From Bacteroidia bacterium (GTDB lineage Bacteria; Bacteroidota; Bacteroidia; Cytophagales; Cyclobacteriaceae), in contig JAENVX010000200.1 in the NCBI GenBank assembly GCA_016650355.1, forward strand, positions 1-9,273: 9,273 nt of DNA, written 5' to 3'. The translations under genes and the position numbers were made by a program. The notes below the pieces were generated by a model that saw only the letters and a program-made list of their open reading frames with translations, ran no database searches and was not told the DNA's origin. This document shows positions 1-6,616 of this stretch, one piece after another; positions within the stretch are counted from its first letter, which is position 1, and every line of letters begins with the position of its first letter.

Positions 1-620
1 GCAGCGGAGGCAGGTCCGGTATGCGAGCAAATTGTAATGCCTGTTTTCAAATGCGTGAGCGCTGCTGCCCGCACTAACTTTTTATGGATTTCGGTAAGTC
101 CACTTTCTGCGGCATCCACGCTGATTTTTATAAAACCAGGTTTAACAGAAGTATTATCAATTCCTTGTTCGAATTCATAGATCCACCGAGTGGCTAATTG
201 CTCATCGGATTCCGTAAATGCCCACGCAGGTAAATATTTATTTCCAACAGCGCCATAATAACCAGTGTTGGTGACAATGTTGATCCCACTTTGTATTGAT
301 AACATTTGTAACAGGGCTACATCGCGCCCTAAAAAAGCAGGAGTGCAATCGAAAATACTTTTTACGCCAGCCTGTTTAGCTTCGAGGAGAAAGGGCAATA
401 CTTTGTTCGCAACGGCAACACGATCCCATCTATCAAAGCTGATCTTATCCGCGCCAATAAAGTCAACTAAAAAATGCTCGTGAATGAGGGTAATGCCTAG
501 TTCATCGGCCTCAATACGACCATTGACGGTGTTAATAAAATATTTTTTCTTTGTTGAGCCTAACTGAAATGCAGACAACAGGGGTAATGCGAACAGAAAT
601 TCCCTTCGGCTGAAATGCAT
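1..620 (-). CDS. Phosphotriesterase-family metal-dependent hydrolase, Tat-exported (3' end outside window)
   Basis: The gene starts at an ATG on the minus strand (618-620) and runs off the left edge, leaving 206 residues. The N-terminus MHFSRREFLF followed by a hydrophobic stretch is a twin-arginine (Tat) signal, suggesting export as a folded metalloprotein. The rest fits the amidohydrolase-superfamily phosphotriesterase/PHP-like family. The first-strand metal motif HEH is at residues 47-49, a conserved 'FDCTPAFLGRDV' block lies at about 90-101, 'TNTGYYG' is at 117-123, and Lys165 in 'GFIKISVD' sits where the bridging carboxylated lysine is found. His200 in 'ICSHTGPA' is the next metal ligand. 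The later His and Asp ligands lie outside the window. Family members hydrolyse lactones, phosphoesters or related esters, and the substrate cannot be read here. It follows the DUF1080 gene by 17 nt, so the two are probably co-transcribed. Confidence 0.88.
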   Translation of the reverse strand, partial: MHFSRREFLFALPLLSAFQLGSTKKKYFINTVNGRIEADELGITLIHEHFLVDFIGADKISFDRWDRVAVANKVLPFLLEAKQAGVKSIFDCTPAFLGRDVALLQMLSIQSGINIVTNTGYYGAVGNKYLPAWAFTESDEQLATRWIYEFEQGIDNTSVKPGFIKISVDAAESGLTEIHKKLVRAAALTHLKTGITICSHTGPASA

Positions 621-637
621 ACCAGGCGTTTAATTAT

Positions 638-1237
638 CTATAAAGTTTTAATTCGGATTTGCCTCCACTTTACCTTCACTCCACCACCATCATGAATTTG
701 TAACGCAATCTTCCCTGTAATTGTGCCAATCTTTTCATCAGTAAGTGTGATCATTTGTGTACCGTTGAGCCATGTGGTTACTTCATTTCCTTTTACACGT
801 ACTTTCATTTCATTCCAATCTCCTTCTTTAAGCACCTTTTCTTTATCTTCTGTTGGTTGAATAAGCCATCCTCTTCCATAGGATTCATAAATGCCACCCG
901 TGTGATGGTTACGGGGGGCAACTTCCGCCTGCCACCCGCTTACTTTAGTTCCTTCGACTTGAGAATGAAAAAACACGCCACTATTTCCATTTGACTCCTG
1001 TTTAAATTGTAGGGTCAATTCAAAATCTTTATATTCATCATCGGTTGAGAAATATCCATATTGTTTATCGGGTCCGCTTTCGCAAATCAACTCTCCCTTT
1101 TCAACATACCATTTTTCAGTGCCGTGAATTTTCCAGCCACTGATGTCTTTGCCATTAAAAAGTGATTTCCCCTTTTGGGCAAACGAACAAAAACCGGCCA
1201 TTAATACAAGGATTACAACTAACGCAATTTTTTTCAT
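638..1237 (-). CDS. Secreted DUF1080 / 3-keto-disaccharide hydrolase family protein
   Basis: This is a 199-aa protein with a Sec signal peptide (residues 1-20, ending 'CSFA' before Gln21). The Cys at 17 is not in a good lipobox, so signal peptidase I cleavage is more likely than lipidation. The mature part is a single DUF1080 domain (Pfam PF06439), a concanavalin-like beta-sandwich. Visible family motifs are 'LFNGKDISGWK' (26-36), 'NSGVFFHS' (85-92), 'GWQAEV' (101-106), 'TGGIYE' (113-118), 'GDWNEMKVRVKGN' (139-151), 'WLNG' (156-159) and 'GKIALQIHDGG' (175-185). The family is abundant in Bacteroidota and Planctomycetes, and characterised members act on 3-keto-sugars or 3-keto-glycosides, so a role in periplasmic glycoside breakdown is likely. 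The substrate is unknown. It is the first gene of a unit with the downstream phosphotriesterase-like gene and is divergent from ispH. Confidence 0.92.
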   Translation of the reverse strand: MKKIALVVILVLMAGFCSFAQKGKSLFNGKDISGWKIHGTEKWYVEKGELICESGPDKQYGYFSTDDEYKDFELTLQFKQESNGNSGVFFHSQVEGTKVSGWQAEVAPRNHHTGGIYESYGRGWLIQPTEDKEKVLKEGDWNEMKVRVKGNEVTTWLNGTQMITLTDEKIGTITGKIALQIHDGGGVKVKWRQIRIKTL

Positions 1238-1274
1238 GATAATAAGATTTAGAACATTGTGCTTAGCAAAGTGT

Positions 1275-1282
1275 TAATTTTG
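1275..1282 (+). promoter_or_regulatory. Candidate Bacteroidota -7 promoter element upstream of ispH
   Basis: TAATTTTG matches the Bacteroidota sigma-ABfr -7 consensus TAnnTTTG at every fixed position. The upstream -33 element (TTTG) is poor: ATTG ends at 1259, only 15 nt away, and TTTA at 1248-1251 is 23 nt away. If used, transcription would begin near 1288, leaving a leader of roughly 17 nt before the ATC codon at 1305. The element lies in the 67-nt gap between the divergent DUF1080 and ispH genes. The promoter for the DUF1080 side is not clear. Confidence 0.45.
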
Positions 1283-1304
1283 TCAGTCATTAAAAATACC
1301 AGTT

Positions 1305-2522
1305 ATCAAAAAATTCGAGATTCCCGCTTATTACCGATCGTCCATCACCGGCAAGATTAAAGAGGCCAGGCGAATAAAGGATTTGCGCAAGCAAGACTTT
1401 TCTCCAACCCTACTGGACTTTGGCCCTGTGCAATTTTTTATAGCGCGTCATTTTGGATTTTGCTACGGTGTTGAAAACGCAATCGAAATCAGCTACAGAG
1501 CGGTAGAGGAAAATCCAAACAAAAATGTGTATCTGCTCAGCCAGATGATTCATAACCAAGAAGTAAATGCTGACTTGCAAAGCCGTGGAATTAGATTCAT
1601 CATGGACACCGATGGATCACAGTTTATTCCCTGGGAAAAAATTCTGAATGACGATGTGGTGATCATTCCCGCATTTGGGACAACCCTTGAAATTGAGAAG
1701 ATGCTCAAAGGAAAAGGCGTGGAGGTACAACAATACAACACAACTTGTCCGTTTGTTGAGAAAGTTTGGAATAGAGCAGACAGATTGGGCCAGGACGGCT
1801 ATACGGTTATTATACATGGAAAACCGAAACACGAGGAAACGCGTGCTACGTTCTCACATAGTGCAGCAGCTAGCCAATCAATAGTAGTGCGCGACATGGA
1901 AGATGCACAACAGCTTGCAAATTATATCAGTGGAAGTAAAACAAAGTGTGAATTTTTCGAGGAGTTCAGTGGAAATTTTTCATATGGTTTCGATCCTGAA
2001 AAACATTTGCAGCGTGTTGGGGTTGTAAATCAAACGACCATGTTGGCTACAGAAACGCAAGCAATTGCTGACTTCTTCAAACAAGTGATGATCACAAAAT
2101 ATGGTGAGGGAAATAGCAAGCATCATTTTGCCGATACACGCGATACCCTTTGCTATGCCACCAATGATAATCAGGATGCCACCTATGAACTCCTCAAATT
2201 AAATGCTGATTTAGCAATTGTAGTTGGAGGTTACAACAGCTCAAATACATCTCACATTGTAGACCTTTGTGAAGGAAAATTTAAGACCTATTTTATCAAC
2301 TCCGATTCAGAAATTAAATCGCATGAAGAGATAAGTCATTTCAACTACCACAAAAAGCAAAAGGTAACAACCCACGCTTTCCTTCCTAGTCAGAACCCTG
2401 TAAAGATCATACTAACAAGCGGAGCATCTTGTCCGGACACGATGGTTGATAGGGTATTACTGAGGTTATTGAGTTATTTCCCTCAGGCAAAAAAAATTGA
2501 GAAGGTAATGAGTGCCTTTTAA
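1305..2522 (+). CDS. ispH: 4-hydroxy-3-methylbut-2-enyl diphosphate reductase (IspH/LytB), long form, apparent ATC start
   Basis: IspH is the last enzyme of the MEP isoprenoid pathway, a cytosolic [4Fe-4S] enzyme that reduces HMBPP to IPP and DMAPP. With the start chosen here the protein is 405 aa. The three cluster cysteines are present: Cys53 ('HFGFCYGVENA'), Cys148 ('NTTCPFVEKVW') and Cys376 ('GASCPDTMVDRV'). The active-site 'HEET' is at 176-179, and 'ATNDNQDA' and 'NTSH' segments follow in the usual order. The first conventional start is TTG at 1383 (379 aa). However, the frame stays open to a stop at 1275-1277, and its upstream codons encode 'KKFEIPAYYRSS...ARRIKD', which resembles the N-terminus I know from long-form Cytophagales IspH. 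No ATG, GTG or TTG exists in that stretch, and the codon where Met is expected is ATC at 1305. The function is secure; the start is an inference. Confidence 0.93.
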   Translation: MKKFEIPAYYRSSITGKIKEARRIKDLRKQDFSPTLLDFGPVQFFIARHFGFCYGVENAIEISYRAVEENPNKNVYLLSQMIHNQEVNADLQSRGIRFIMDTDGSQFIPWEKILNDDVVIIPAFGTTLEIEKMLKGKGVEVQQYNTTCPFVEKVWNRADRLGQDGYTVIIHGKPKHEETRATFSHSAAASQSIVVRDMEDAQQLANYISGSKTKCEFFEEFSGNFSYGFDPEKHLQRVGVVNQTTMLATETQAIADFFKQVMITKYGEGNSKHHFADTRDTLCYATNDNQDATYELLKLNADLAIVVGGYNSSNTSHIVDLCEGKFKTYFINSDSEIKSHEEISHFNYHKKQKVTTHAFLPSQNPVKIILTSGASCPDTMVDRVLLRLLSYFPQAKKIEKVMSAF

Positions 2523-2540
2523 TTCAATTCAGCCTTTAGA

Positions 2541-4973
2541 TCAAATACTTTCTGCATAAAAAACACGCTTTACCCGCTCGCTGGTATTTGTAAGAATCTC
2601 GTATGGAATGGTATTAATATGTTGTGCCACTTCTTGGATGGGAAGTCCTTTTCCGAAGATTATTACTTCGTCACCTTCTTTTGCTTCAATGCCTGTAATA
2701 TCAATCATGGTCATGTCCATGCACACGTTACCGATGACGGGAGCTTTTTTTCCGTTAATTGAAACAATCCCTTTCCCCTGGCTGAAGGCCCTGCTAAAAC
2801 CGTCTGCATAGCCAATGGCAATAGTGGCTACTACTATATCATGCGTTGCTTTTCCTTTTCTTCCATAGCCAACAGTATCACCCGCTTTTACTTTTTTGAT
2901 CTGAGAGATAATAGTTTTCAGGTTGGCAACGGGCATTAGGTTGGGATCGGGCAAGGATGTTGGATTTACTCCATACAATCCTATTCCCAGCCGTACCATA
3001 TTAAGTTGATATTCTTTATGACGAAGGATGCCAGGTGAATTTAACAAGTGAAGTATTGGATTGATTTTTAACTCAGTCTTGATTTTTTCGGCCATTCTTA
3101 AAAATGCGGTTGCCTGCTCCCGTGTAAAAATGTTATGTTCTGGGTCATCCGCTCCTGCCAGGTGAGAGAAAATAGATATAACAATAAGGTTTGGAGTGGA
3201 TTTTAGAATATTAATTACCGTGTCCAATTCTGCTTCTTCAAAGCCCAATCGGTGCATTCCGGTGTCTAGCTTCAAATGGATTTTACAAGTTCTGCCTTGT
3301 AGAAAATTAATAAGCTCCTTTAGAATTTTAAAATTATATATCTCAGGCTGAAGATCATATTCAATCATCGCCTCAAATGAATCTTCGGAGGGATTCATAA
3401 CCATAATGGGTAGACTAATTTGATTTTTTCTTAGATCAACTCCTTCATCGGCATACGCCACACCAAGAAAATCTACTTTGTGATACTGTAGTAGACTCGC
3501 CACTTCATTACTCCCGCTCCCATAGGCAAACGCTTTCACCATTACCATTAATTTAGTGCTGGCTTTTAACCTAGACTTGATATAGTTTAAATTGTGAACC
3601 ATGGCATCAAGATCAATTTCCATTACGGTCTCATGGATCTTCCGCTGTAATTGCCTGACAATTTTTTCAAATTGAAAAACACGGGCGCCTTTCACAAGAA
3701 CAACCCCATTTTGATAATCCTCCCAATTGATAGTTGTCAATAATTCCTGCGTTGAACCAAAAAACGCAGCCGGCACACTTATCAGATTTTTGTTTTTCAG
3801 TAAAACCGGACCAACACCCACAAAAGAGGTTACACCACTTTTAACGATCATGTTGTTGATCTTTTGAACAAGCTCATTTTCACTAAGACCGGATTGAAGA
3901 ATATCGGAAAGAACAAGTGTTTTCTTTTTCCGATGCTGACCAGTTAAGAAATCAAGGCTTATCTGCAATCCCCCCAGGTCGTTGTTGTAGGTGTCATCAA
4001 TGATTTGGCAATTATTAATTCCTTGCTTCAATTGAAGCCGCATGGGCACGGACTTCAACTGATTGATACGTTCCTGAAGGTTTGCGTAATCATATCCGAG
4101 GTACAGTATCAACACCATGCAATGAATAGCATTTTCTCGCGATGCTGCATCCTCGAAGGGAAGTTGAAAAGAAAGATCAAGGTTGCGCTCCTTCCACTTT
4201 ATGGAAACCAAATATGCTGAATAGTTTACTTCGATATCGCCCCCTTTTCCCCAAACCAATATGGGGATGTTTTTCTCTCTAAGAACTTTTATCACTTCAG
4301 AATACTTAGCGCTGACGATGGTGACCTTAGTGTTGATAAAAAGGTTACACTTCTCTTCAATTTTTTGAAGTTGTGTTGCAAACCCTTCATCGTGTGCCGT
4401 TCCGATATTAGTAAAAATCCCTATGGTGGGTTGAATTATCTGGAGTAATTTTTCCATTTCACCTGGCTGTGAAATGCCAGCCTCAAATATTCCCAATTCA
4501 TGATTTGATTGTATTTGCCAAACCGATAGCGGGACACCAATCTGTGAATTATAACTTCCAGGGTTCTTAACGATCTTATAATCTTTTGACAACAATTGAT
4601 AAAGCCATTCTTTGATAATGGTTTTTCCGTTGCTCCCAGTTATACCGATGATTGGAATTTGAAATTGACTTCTATGAAATGACGAAATTTTCTGAAGCGC
4701 CTCAATACTTGATCCTACCTTAAGGAAATTTCCTTCGGGAAACCGTAAGACTTCTACATCGTTTTCAACAATGAATTGGCGAAGCCCAGACTTATACAGA
4801 CTCTCAATAAATAAATGCCCGTCATGACGGTCGCCTTTGATTGCAAAGAAGAGTGCGTCTTCTGTAGCAATTGCTTTTCGGCTATCAAGTACAAGGTAAT
4901 TTATGTTTCTATCGCTAGCTAGTTGTATTAACTTACCATGCGTTATTTTTCTTACATCTTGAAATGTAATCAT
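2541..4973 (-). CDS. murF-alr: Bifunctional UDP-MurNAc-tripeptide:D-Ala-D-Ala ligase / alanine racemase (MurF-Alr fusion)
   Basis: This 810-aa fusion joins two steps of peptidoglycan precursor synthesis in the cytoplasm. The C-terminal racemase makes D-Ala, and the N-terminal Mur ligase adds D-Ala-D-Ala to the UDP-MurNAc-peptide. The MurF half (about 1-440) has the ATP P-loop 'TGSNGKT' at 112-118 with Lys117, then 'NPGSYNSQIGVPLSVW', 'FEAGISQPGEM', 'TNIGTAHDEGF', and the ligase motif 'DDTYNND'. The Alr half starts near 446 ('METDL'-type segment, here MEIDLDAM from 451). PLP-binding Lys480 lies in 'MVKAFAYGSG', the opposite-face catalytic Tyr703 in 'TVGYGRK', followed by 'IGYADG' and 'VCMDMTMID'. 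All key residues seen are intact. The fusion is typical of Bacteroidota. The gene lies 8 nt downstream of csaA, so the two probably share a transcript, and it converges on ispH with an 18-nt gap. Confidence 0.97.
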   Translation of the reverse strand: MITFQDVRKITHGKLIQLASDRNINYLVLDSRKAIATEDALFFAIKGDRHDGHLFIESLYKSGLRQFIVENDVEVLRFPEGNFLKVGSSIEALQKISSFHRSQFQIPIIGITGSNGKTIIKEWLYQLLSKDYKIVKNPGSYNSQIGVPLSVWQIQSNHELGIFEAGISQPGEMEKLLQIIQPTIGIFTNIGTAHDEGFATQLQKIEEKCNLFINTKVTIVSAKYSEVIKVLREKNIPILVWGKGGDIEVNYSAYLVSIKWKERNLDLSFQLPFEDAASRENAIHCMVLILYLGYDYANLQERINQLKSVPMRLQLKQGINNCQIIDDTYNNDLGGLQISLDFLTGQHRKKKTLVLSDILQSGLSENELVQKINNMIVKSGVTSFVGVGPVLLKNKNLISVPAAFFGSTQELLTTINWEDYQNGVVLVKGARVFQFEKIVRQLQRKIHETVMEIDLDAMVHNLNYIKSRLKASTKLMVMVKAFAYGSGSNEVASLLQYHKVDFLGVAYADEGVDLRKNQISLPIMVMNPSEDSFEAMIEYDLQPEIYNFKILKELINFLQGRTCKIHLKLDTGMHRLGFEEAELDTVINILKSTPNLIVISIFSHLAGADDPEHNIFTREQATAFLRMAEKIKTELKINPILHLLNSPGILRHKEYQLNMVRLGIGLYGVNPTSLPDPNLMPVANLKTIISQIKKVKAGDTVGYGRKGKATHDIVVATIAIGYADGFSRAFSQGKGIVSINGKKAPVIGNVCMDMTMIDITGIEAKEGDEVIIFGKGLPIQEVAQHINTIPYEILTNTSERVKRVFYAESI

Positions 4974-4981
4974 CCAATAGG

Positions 4982-5314
4982 TTAGTAAAGCCGTGAACCG
5001 TTTGCCACCTTTTTATCAATTGATGAAAGGACTACTTGCCCGTTGTCATCAGGGAAACCTGTTACCAATACTTCTGAGATGAATTTGGCAATTTGTTTAG
5101 GCGGGAAATTGATTACGCAGATTACTTGTCTGCCGATTAGTTCTTCAGGTGTATAATTGGCTGTAATTTGAGCGCTTGATCTTTTAATACCCAATTCAGA
5201 CCCAAGGTCGATCCAAAGCTTAAAAGCAGGTTTTTTAGCCTCCGGAAAGGGTTCTGCCTTTACTACCGTGCCCGATCTGATATCAATTTTGTTAAATTCT
5301 TCCCAAGAAATCAT
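4982..5314 (-). CDS. csaA: CsaA-like tRNA-binding-domain protein
   Basis: A 110-aa protein consisting of a single OB-fold tRNA-binding domain (Pfam PF01588), about the full length of CsaA. Diagnostic segments are 'FNKIDIRSGTVVKAEPFPEAKKPAFKLWIDLGSELGIKRS' spread over residues 7-46, then 'SAQITANY' (47-54), 'LIGRQVICVINFPPKQIAKFISEVLVTGF' around 59-87, and a C-terminal 'VANGSRLY'. CsaA is a small dimeric cytosolic protein proposed to act as an export-related chaperone in Bacillus. Its fold binds tRNA, and its role in Bacteroidota is not established. The ATG start at 5312-5314 gives the full domain. It lies immediately upstream (8 nt) of murF-alr on the same strand, which suggests co-transcription but not a shared function. 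Confidence 0.92.
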   Translation of the reverse strand: MISWEEFNKIDIRSGTVVKAEPFPEAKKPAFKLWIDLGSELGIKRSSAQITANYTPEELIGRQVICVINFPPKQIAKFISEVLVTGFPDDNGQVVLSSIDKKVANGSRLY

Positions 5315-5378
5315 AGATTTTTTTAAATTGCTAGACTAATTACCAAATTAGGGGAGTAATCCACAACGTATAGTAGGA
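5315..5378. promoter_or_regulatory. Divergent intergenic region between csaA and the 121-aa secreted protein gene
   Basis: These 64 nt must hold the promoters of both divergent genes. On the minus strand, TAATTTGG (5350 to 5343) matches the TAnnTTTG -7 consensus at five of six fixed positions, about 30 nt ahead of the csaA start. No well-spaced TTTG -33 box accompanies it. No convincing element was found for the plus-strand gene. GGGGAG at 5351-5356 looks like a Shine-Dalgarno sequence but is 22 nt from the ATG, too far to serve. Confidence 0.25.
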
Positions 5379-5744
5379 ATGAAAATAAAGTTTTCACGCA
5401 TACTGACCAGTTCAATGCTAGCATATGCACTGCTTTTGACCTTTCCTTCATTGGCTCAAGAAGGAACATTTCCATATGAGTTGCAAGATGCAAATAATCA
5501 AGAACTGAATCTCAGCGATGAAGACAAGACTCTTATTTTTGAACAGGAAGTTAAGCCTGTAAAGAATGCACCAGCAGAGTCACTCCAAAATGCATCCAGC
5601 GTACCAGCGAAATCAAAAAATTCTGCTTCGAATAAGCCAGTGGTGAATAACACAAACGTCAAAGGAAAAGATGACGCATTGTCATTTAACTTTCTCTATT
5701 ACATCATTCAGAAGTACAAGGCGTCTGACATCGTTGGGGAGTGA
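5379..5744 (+). CDS. Small secreted protein of unknown function
   Basis: I do not recognise the family. The 121-aa product has a clear Sec signal peptide: basic 'MKIKFSR', a hydrophobic core to about residue 22, and cleavage after 'PSLA' at 26 before Gln27. The mature protein is about 95 residues. An acidic part (28-58, with 'NLSDEDKTLIFEQEV') is followed by a low-complexity Ala/Ser/Asn/Lys/Pro linker (about 60-96), likely disordered. The C-terminus (98-121) differs: 'DDALSFNFLYYIIQKYK' followed by 'ASDIVGE' could form an amphipathic helix and is the part most likely to be conserved. It lacks a lipobox and transmembrane segments after the signal. The gene is divergent from csaA and convergent with the hisA-like gene (16 nt gap), so it is probably transcribed alone. 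Confidence 0.72.
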   Translation: MKIKFSRILTSSMLAYALLLTFPSLAQEGTFPYELQDANNQELNLSDEDKTLIFEQEVKPVKNAPAESLQNASSVPAKSKNSASNKPVVNNTNVKGKDDALSFNFLYYIIQKYKASDIVGE

Positions 5745-5760
5745 TTCCTCCGATTTGAAA

Positions 5761-6504
5761 TCAAGCTTTTGCTTTAACGAGAAACTGCTCCAAATCTTTC
5801 AATTTTAAAATTCCTTCATAGTAGGCTTTTCCAAAGATTACAGCAAAAATTCCCATTTCATTTAAGCGCTTAATGTCATCCACTCCTCGCACGCCACCAC
5901 TGGCGAGAATCTTTATATTGGGAAATTTATCATAAATTTCCTGATAGAAAGAAAAAGCAGGGCCTTCCAAAACACCATCTCTTGAAATGTCCGTAGACTT
6001 CACATACTTCAATCCTCGATCATAAAAATATTGAAGGTGATCGAATAATTTTATTTCAGTATTTTTTTGCCAGCCTCGTATTGCGATATTTTTAGACACA
6101 ACATCTGTTACATCTGCACCCAGTGTCATCTTTTCCCTTCCATAAGAAATAATCCAGGACGCAAAAAGTTCGGGGTTAGTTGTTGCAATGCTTGAAGCGG
6201 TAATGTAATCAGCTCCAAATTCATATGCCTTCCCAATATCTCCATCCGTATTAATGCCGCCCGTGAAATCAACTTTCAATTCTGTGTGACCAGCAATAGC
6301 TTCCAGAACATGGTAGTTTTTTGGACTTCCACTTTCTGCTCCATCCAGGTCGACAAGATGAATAATTTCAATTCCGTGATCTTCGAATCGTTTAGCCAGG
6401 TCAAGTGGATTTTCATTGTAGGCTTTCTCACTTGTGGGATCACCTTTCCTCATCTTCACAACGGTGCCTTTGCGAATTGCAATTGACGGAATTACTTGAA
6501 TCAT
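5761..6504 (-). CDS. hisA: HisA-family TIM-barrel isomerase (ProFAR isomerase-like), first catalytic Asp replaced
   Basis: A 247-aa protein of normal HisA length. HisA isomerises ProFAR to PRFAR, the fourth step of histidine synthesis, in the cytoplasm. Matching motifs are 'HLVDLDGAESG' (49-59), 'GGI' (82-84, in place of a GGGI loop), 'GADYITASS' (97-105), the second catalytic Asp131 in 'LGADV', 'IAIRGW' (140-145), 'STDISRDGVLEGP' (170-182), and the phosphate-binding 'ASGGV' (201-205) and 'IFGKAYYEG' (223-231). At the N-terminus the family motif 'P-A-[IL]-D' reads 'PSIAI': Ala9 (GCA) replaces the first catalytic Asp. The reading frame is otherwise intact and well conserved. No other his gene is adjacent, whereas hisA is usually in a his operon. 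It could be a working divergent HisA or a paralogue with altered activity. The symbol reflects family only. Confidence 0.85.
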   Translation of the reverse strand: MIQVIPSIAIRKGTVVKMRKGDPTSEKAYNENPLDLAKRFEDHGIEIIHLVDLDGAESGSPKNYHVLEAIAGHTELKVDFTGGINTDGDIGKAYEFGADYITASSIATTNPELFASWIISYGREKMTLGADVTDVVSKNIAIRGWQKNTEIKLFDHLQYFYDRGLKYVKSTDISRDGVLEGPAFSFYQEIYDKFPNIKILASGGVRGVDDIKRLNEMGIFAVIFGKAYYEGILKLKDLEQFLVKAKA

Positions 6505-6616
6505 TCTGTAAAAACTATTTAGGTTTCTAAAATTACGATCTGAAAGGGAAACATTCAGTTAACCTGCTTATTTTTTACTATTCAAACAAGCTTTTTTTCG
6601 ATACTTTTATAATCAA
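6505..6616. promoter_or_regulatory. Divergent promoter region between hisA-like and PD40/OmpA-like genes
   Basis: These 112 AT-rich nt separate two divergent starts. On the minus strand TAATTTTA (6535 to 6528) matches the TAnnTTTG -7 consensus except for the last base, about 24 nt upstream of the hisA-like ATG. On the plus strand TACTTTTA (6602-6609) matches to the same degree but would place the start site almost at the ATG at 6617, giving a nearly leaderless mRNA. Neither has a well-placed TTTG at -33, so both are tentative. Confidence 0.28.

Noticed and set aside
265..483. 72-codon plus-strand open frame
   Set aside because: It lies antisense within the phosphotriesterase-family gene, whose protein has clear family motifs; the plus-strand translation has none.
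755..994. 79-codon plus-strand open frame
   Set aside because: Antisense shadow of the DUF1080 gene; no domain-like sequence or leader.
4718..4735. Overlapping perfect palindromes CCTTAAGG (4718-4725) and a 14-bp palindrome AAGGAAATTTCCTT (4722-4735)
   Set aside because: They lie inside well-conserved MurF coding sequence far from any start, so an operator is unlikely and the symmetry is probably chance.
2541..4973. MurF and alanine racemase in one polypeptide, apparently novel fusion
   Set aside because: This fusion is a known feature of Bacteroidota, and all key residues of both halves are intact.
5745..5775. Possible bidirectional terminator between the 121-aa gene and hisA-like gene (GATTT-g-AAATC and AAGC-tttt-GCTT)
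   Set aside because: The stems are only 4-5 bp and AT-rich, with no GC-rich hairpin followed by a T-run; not convincing as an intrinsic terminator.
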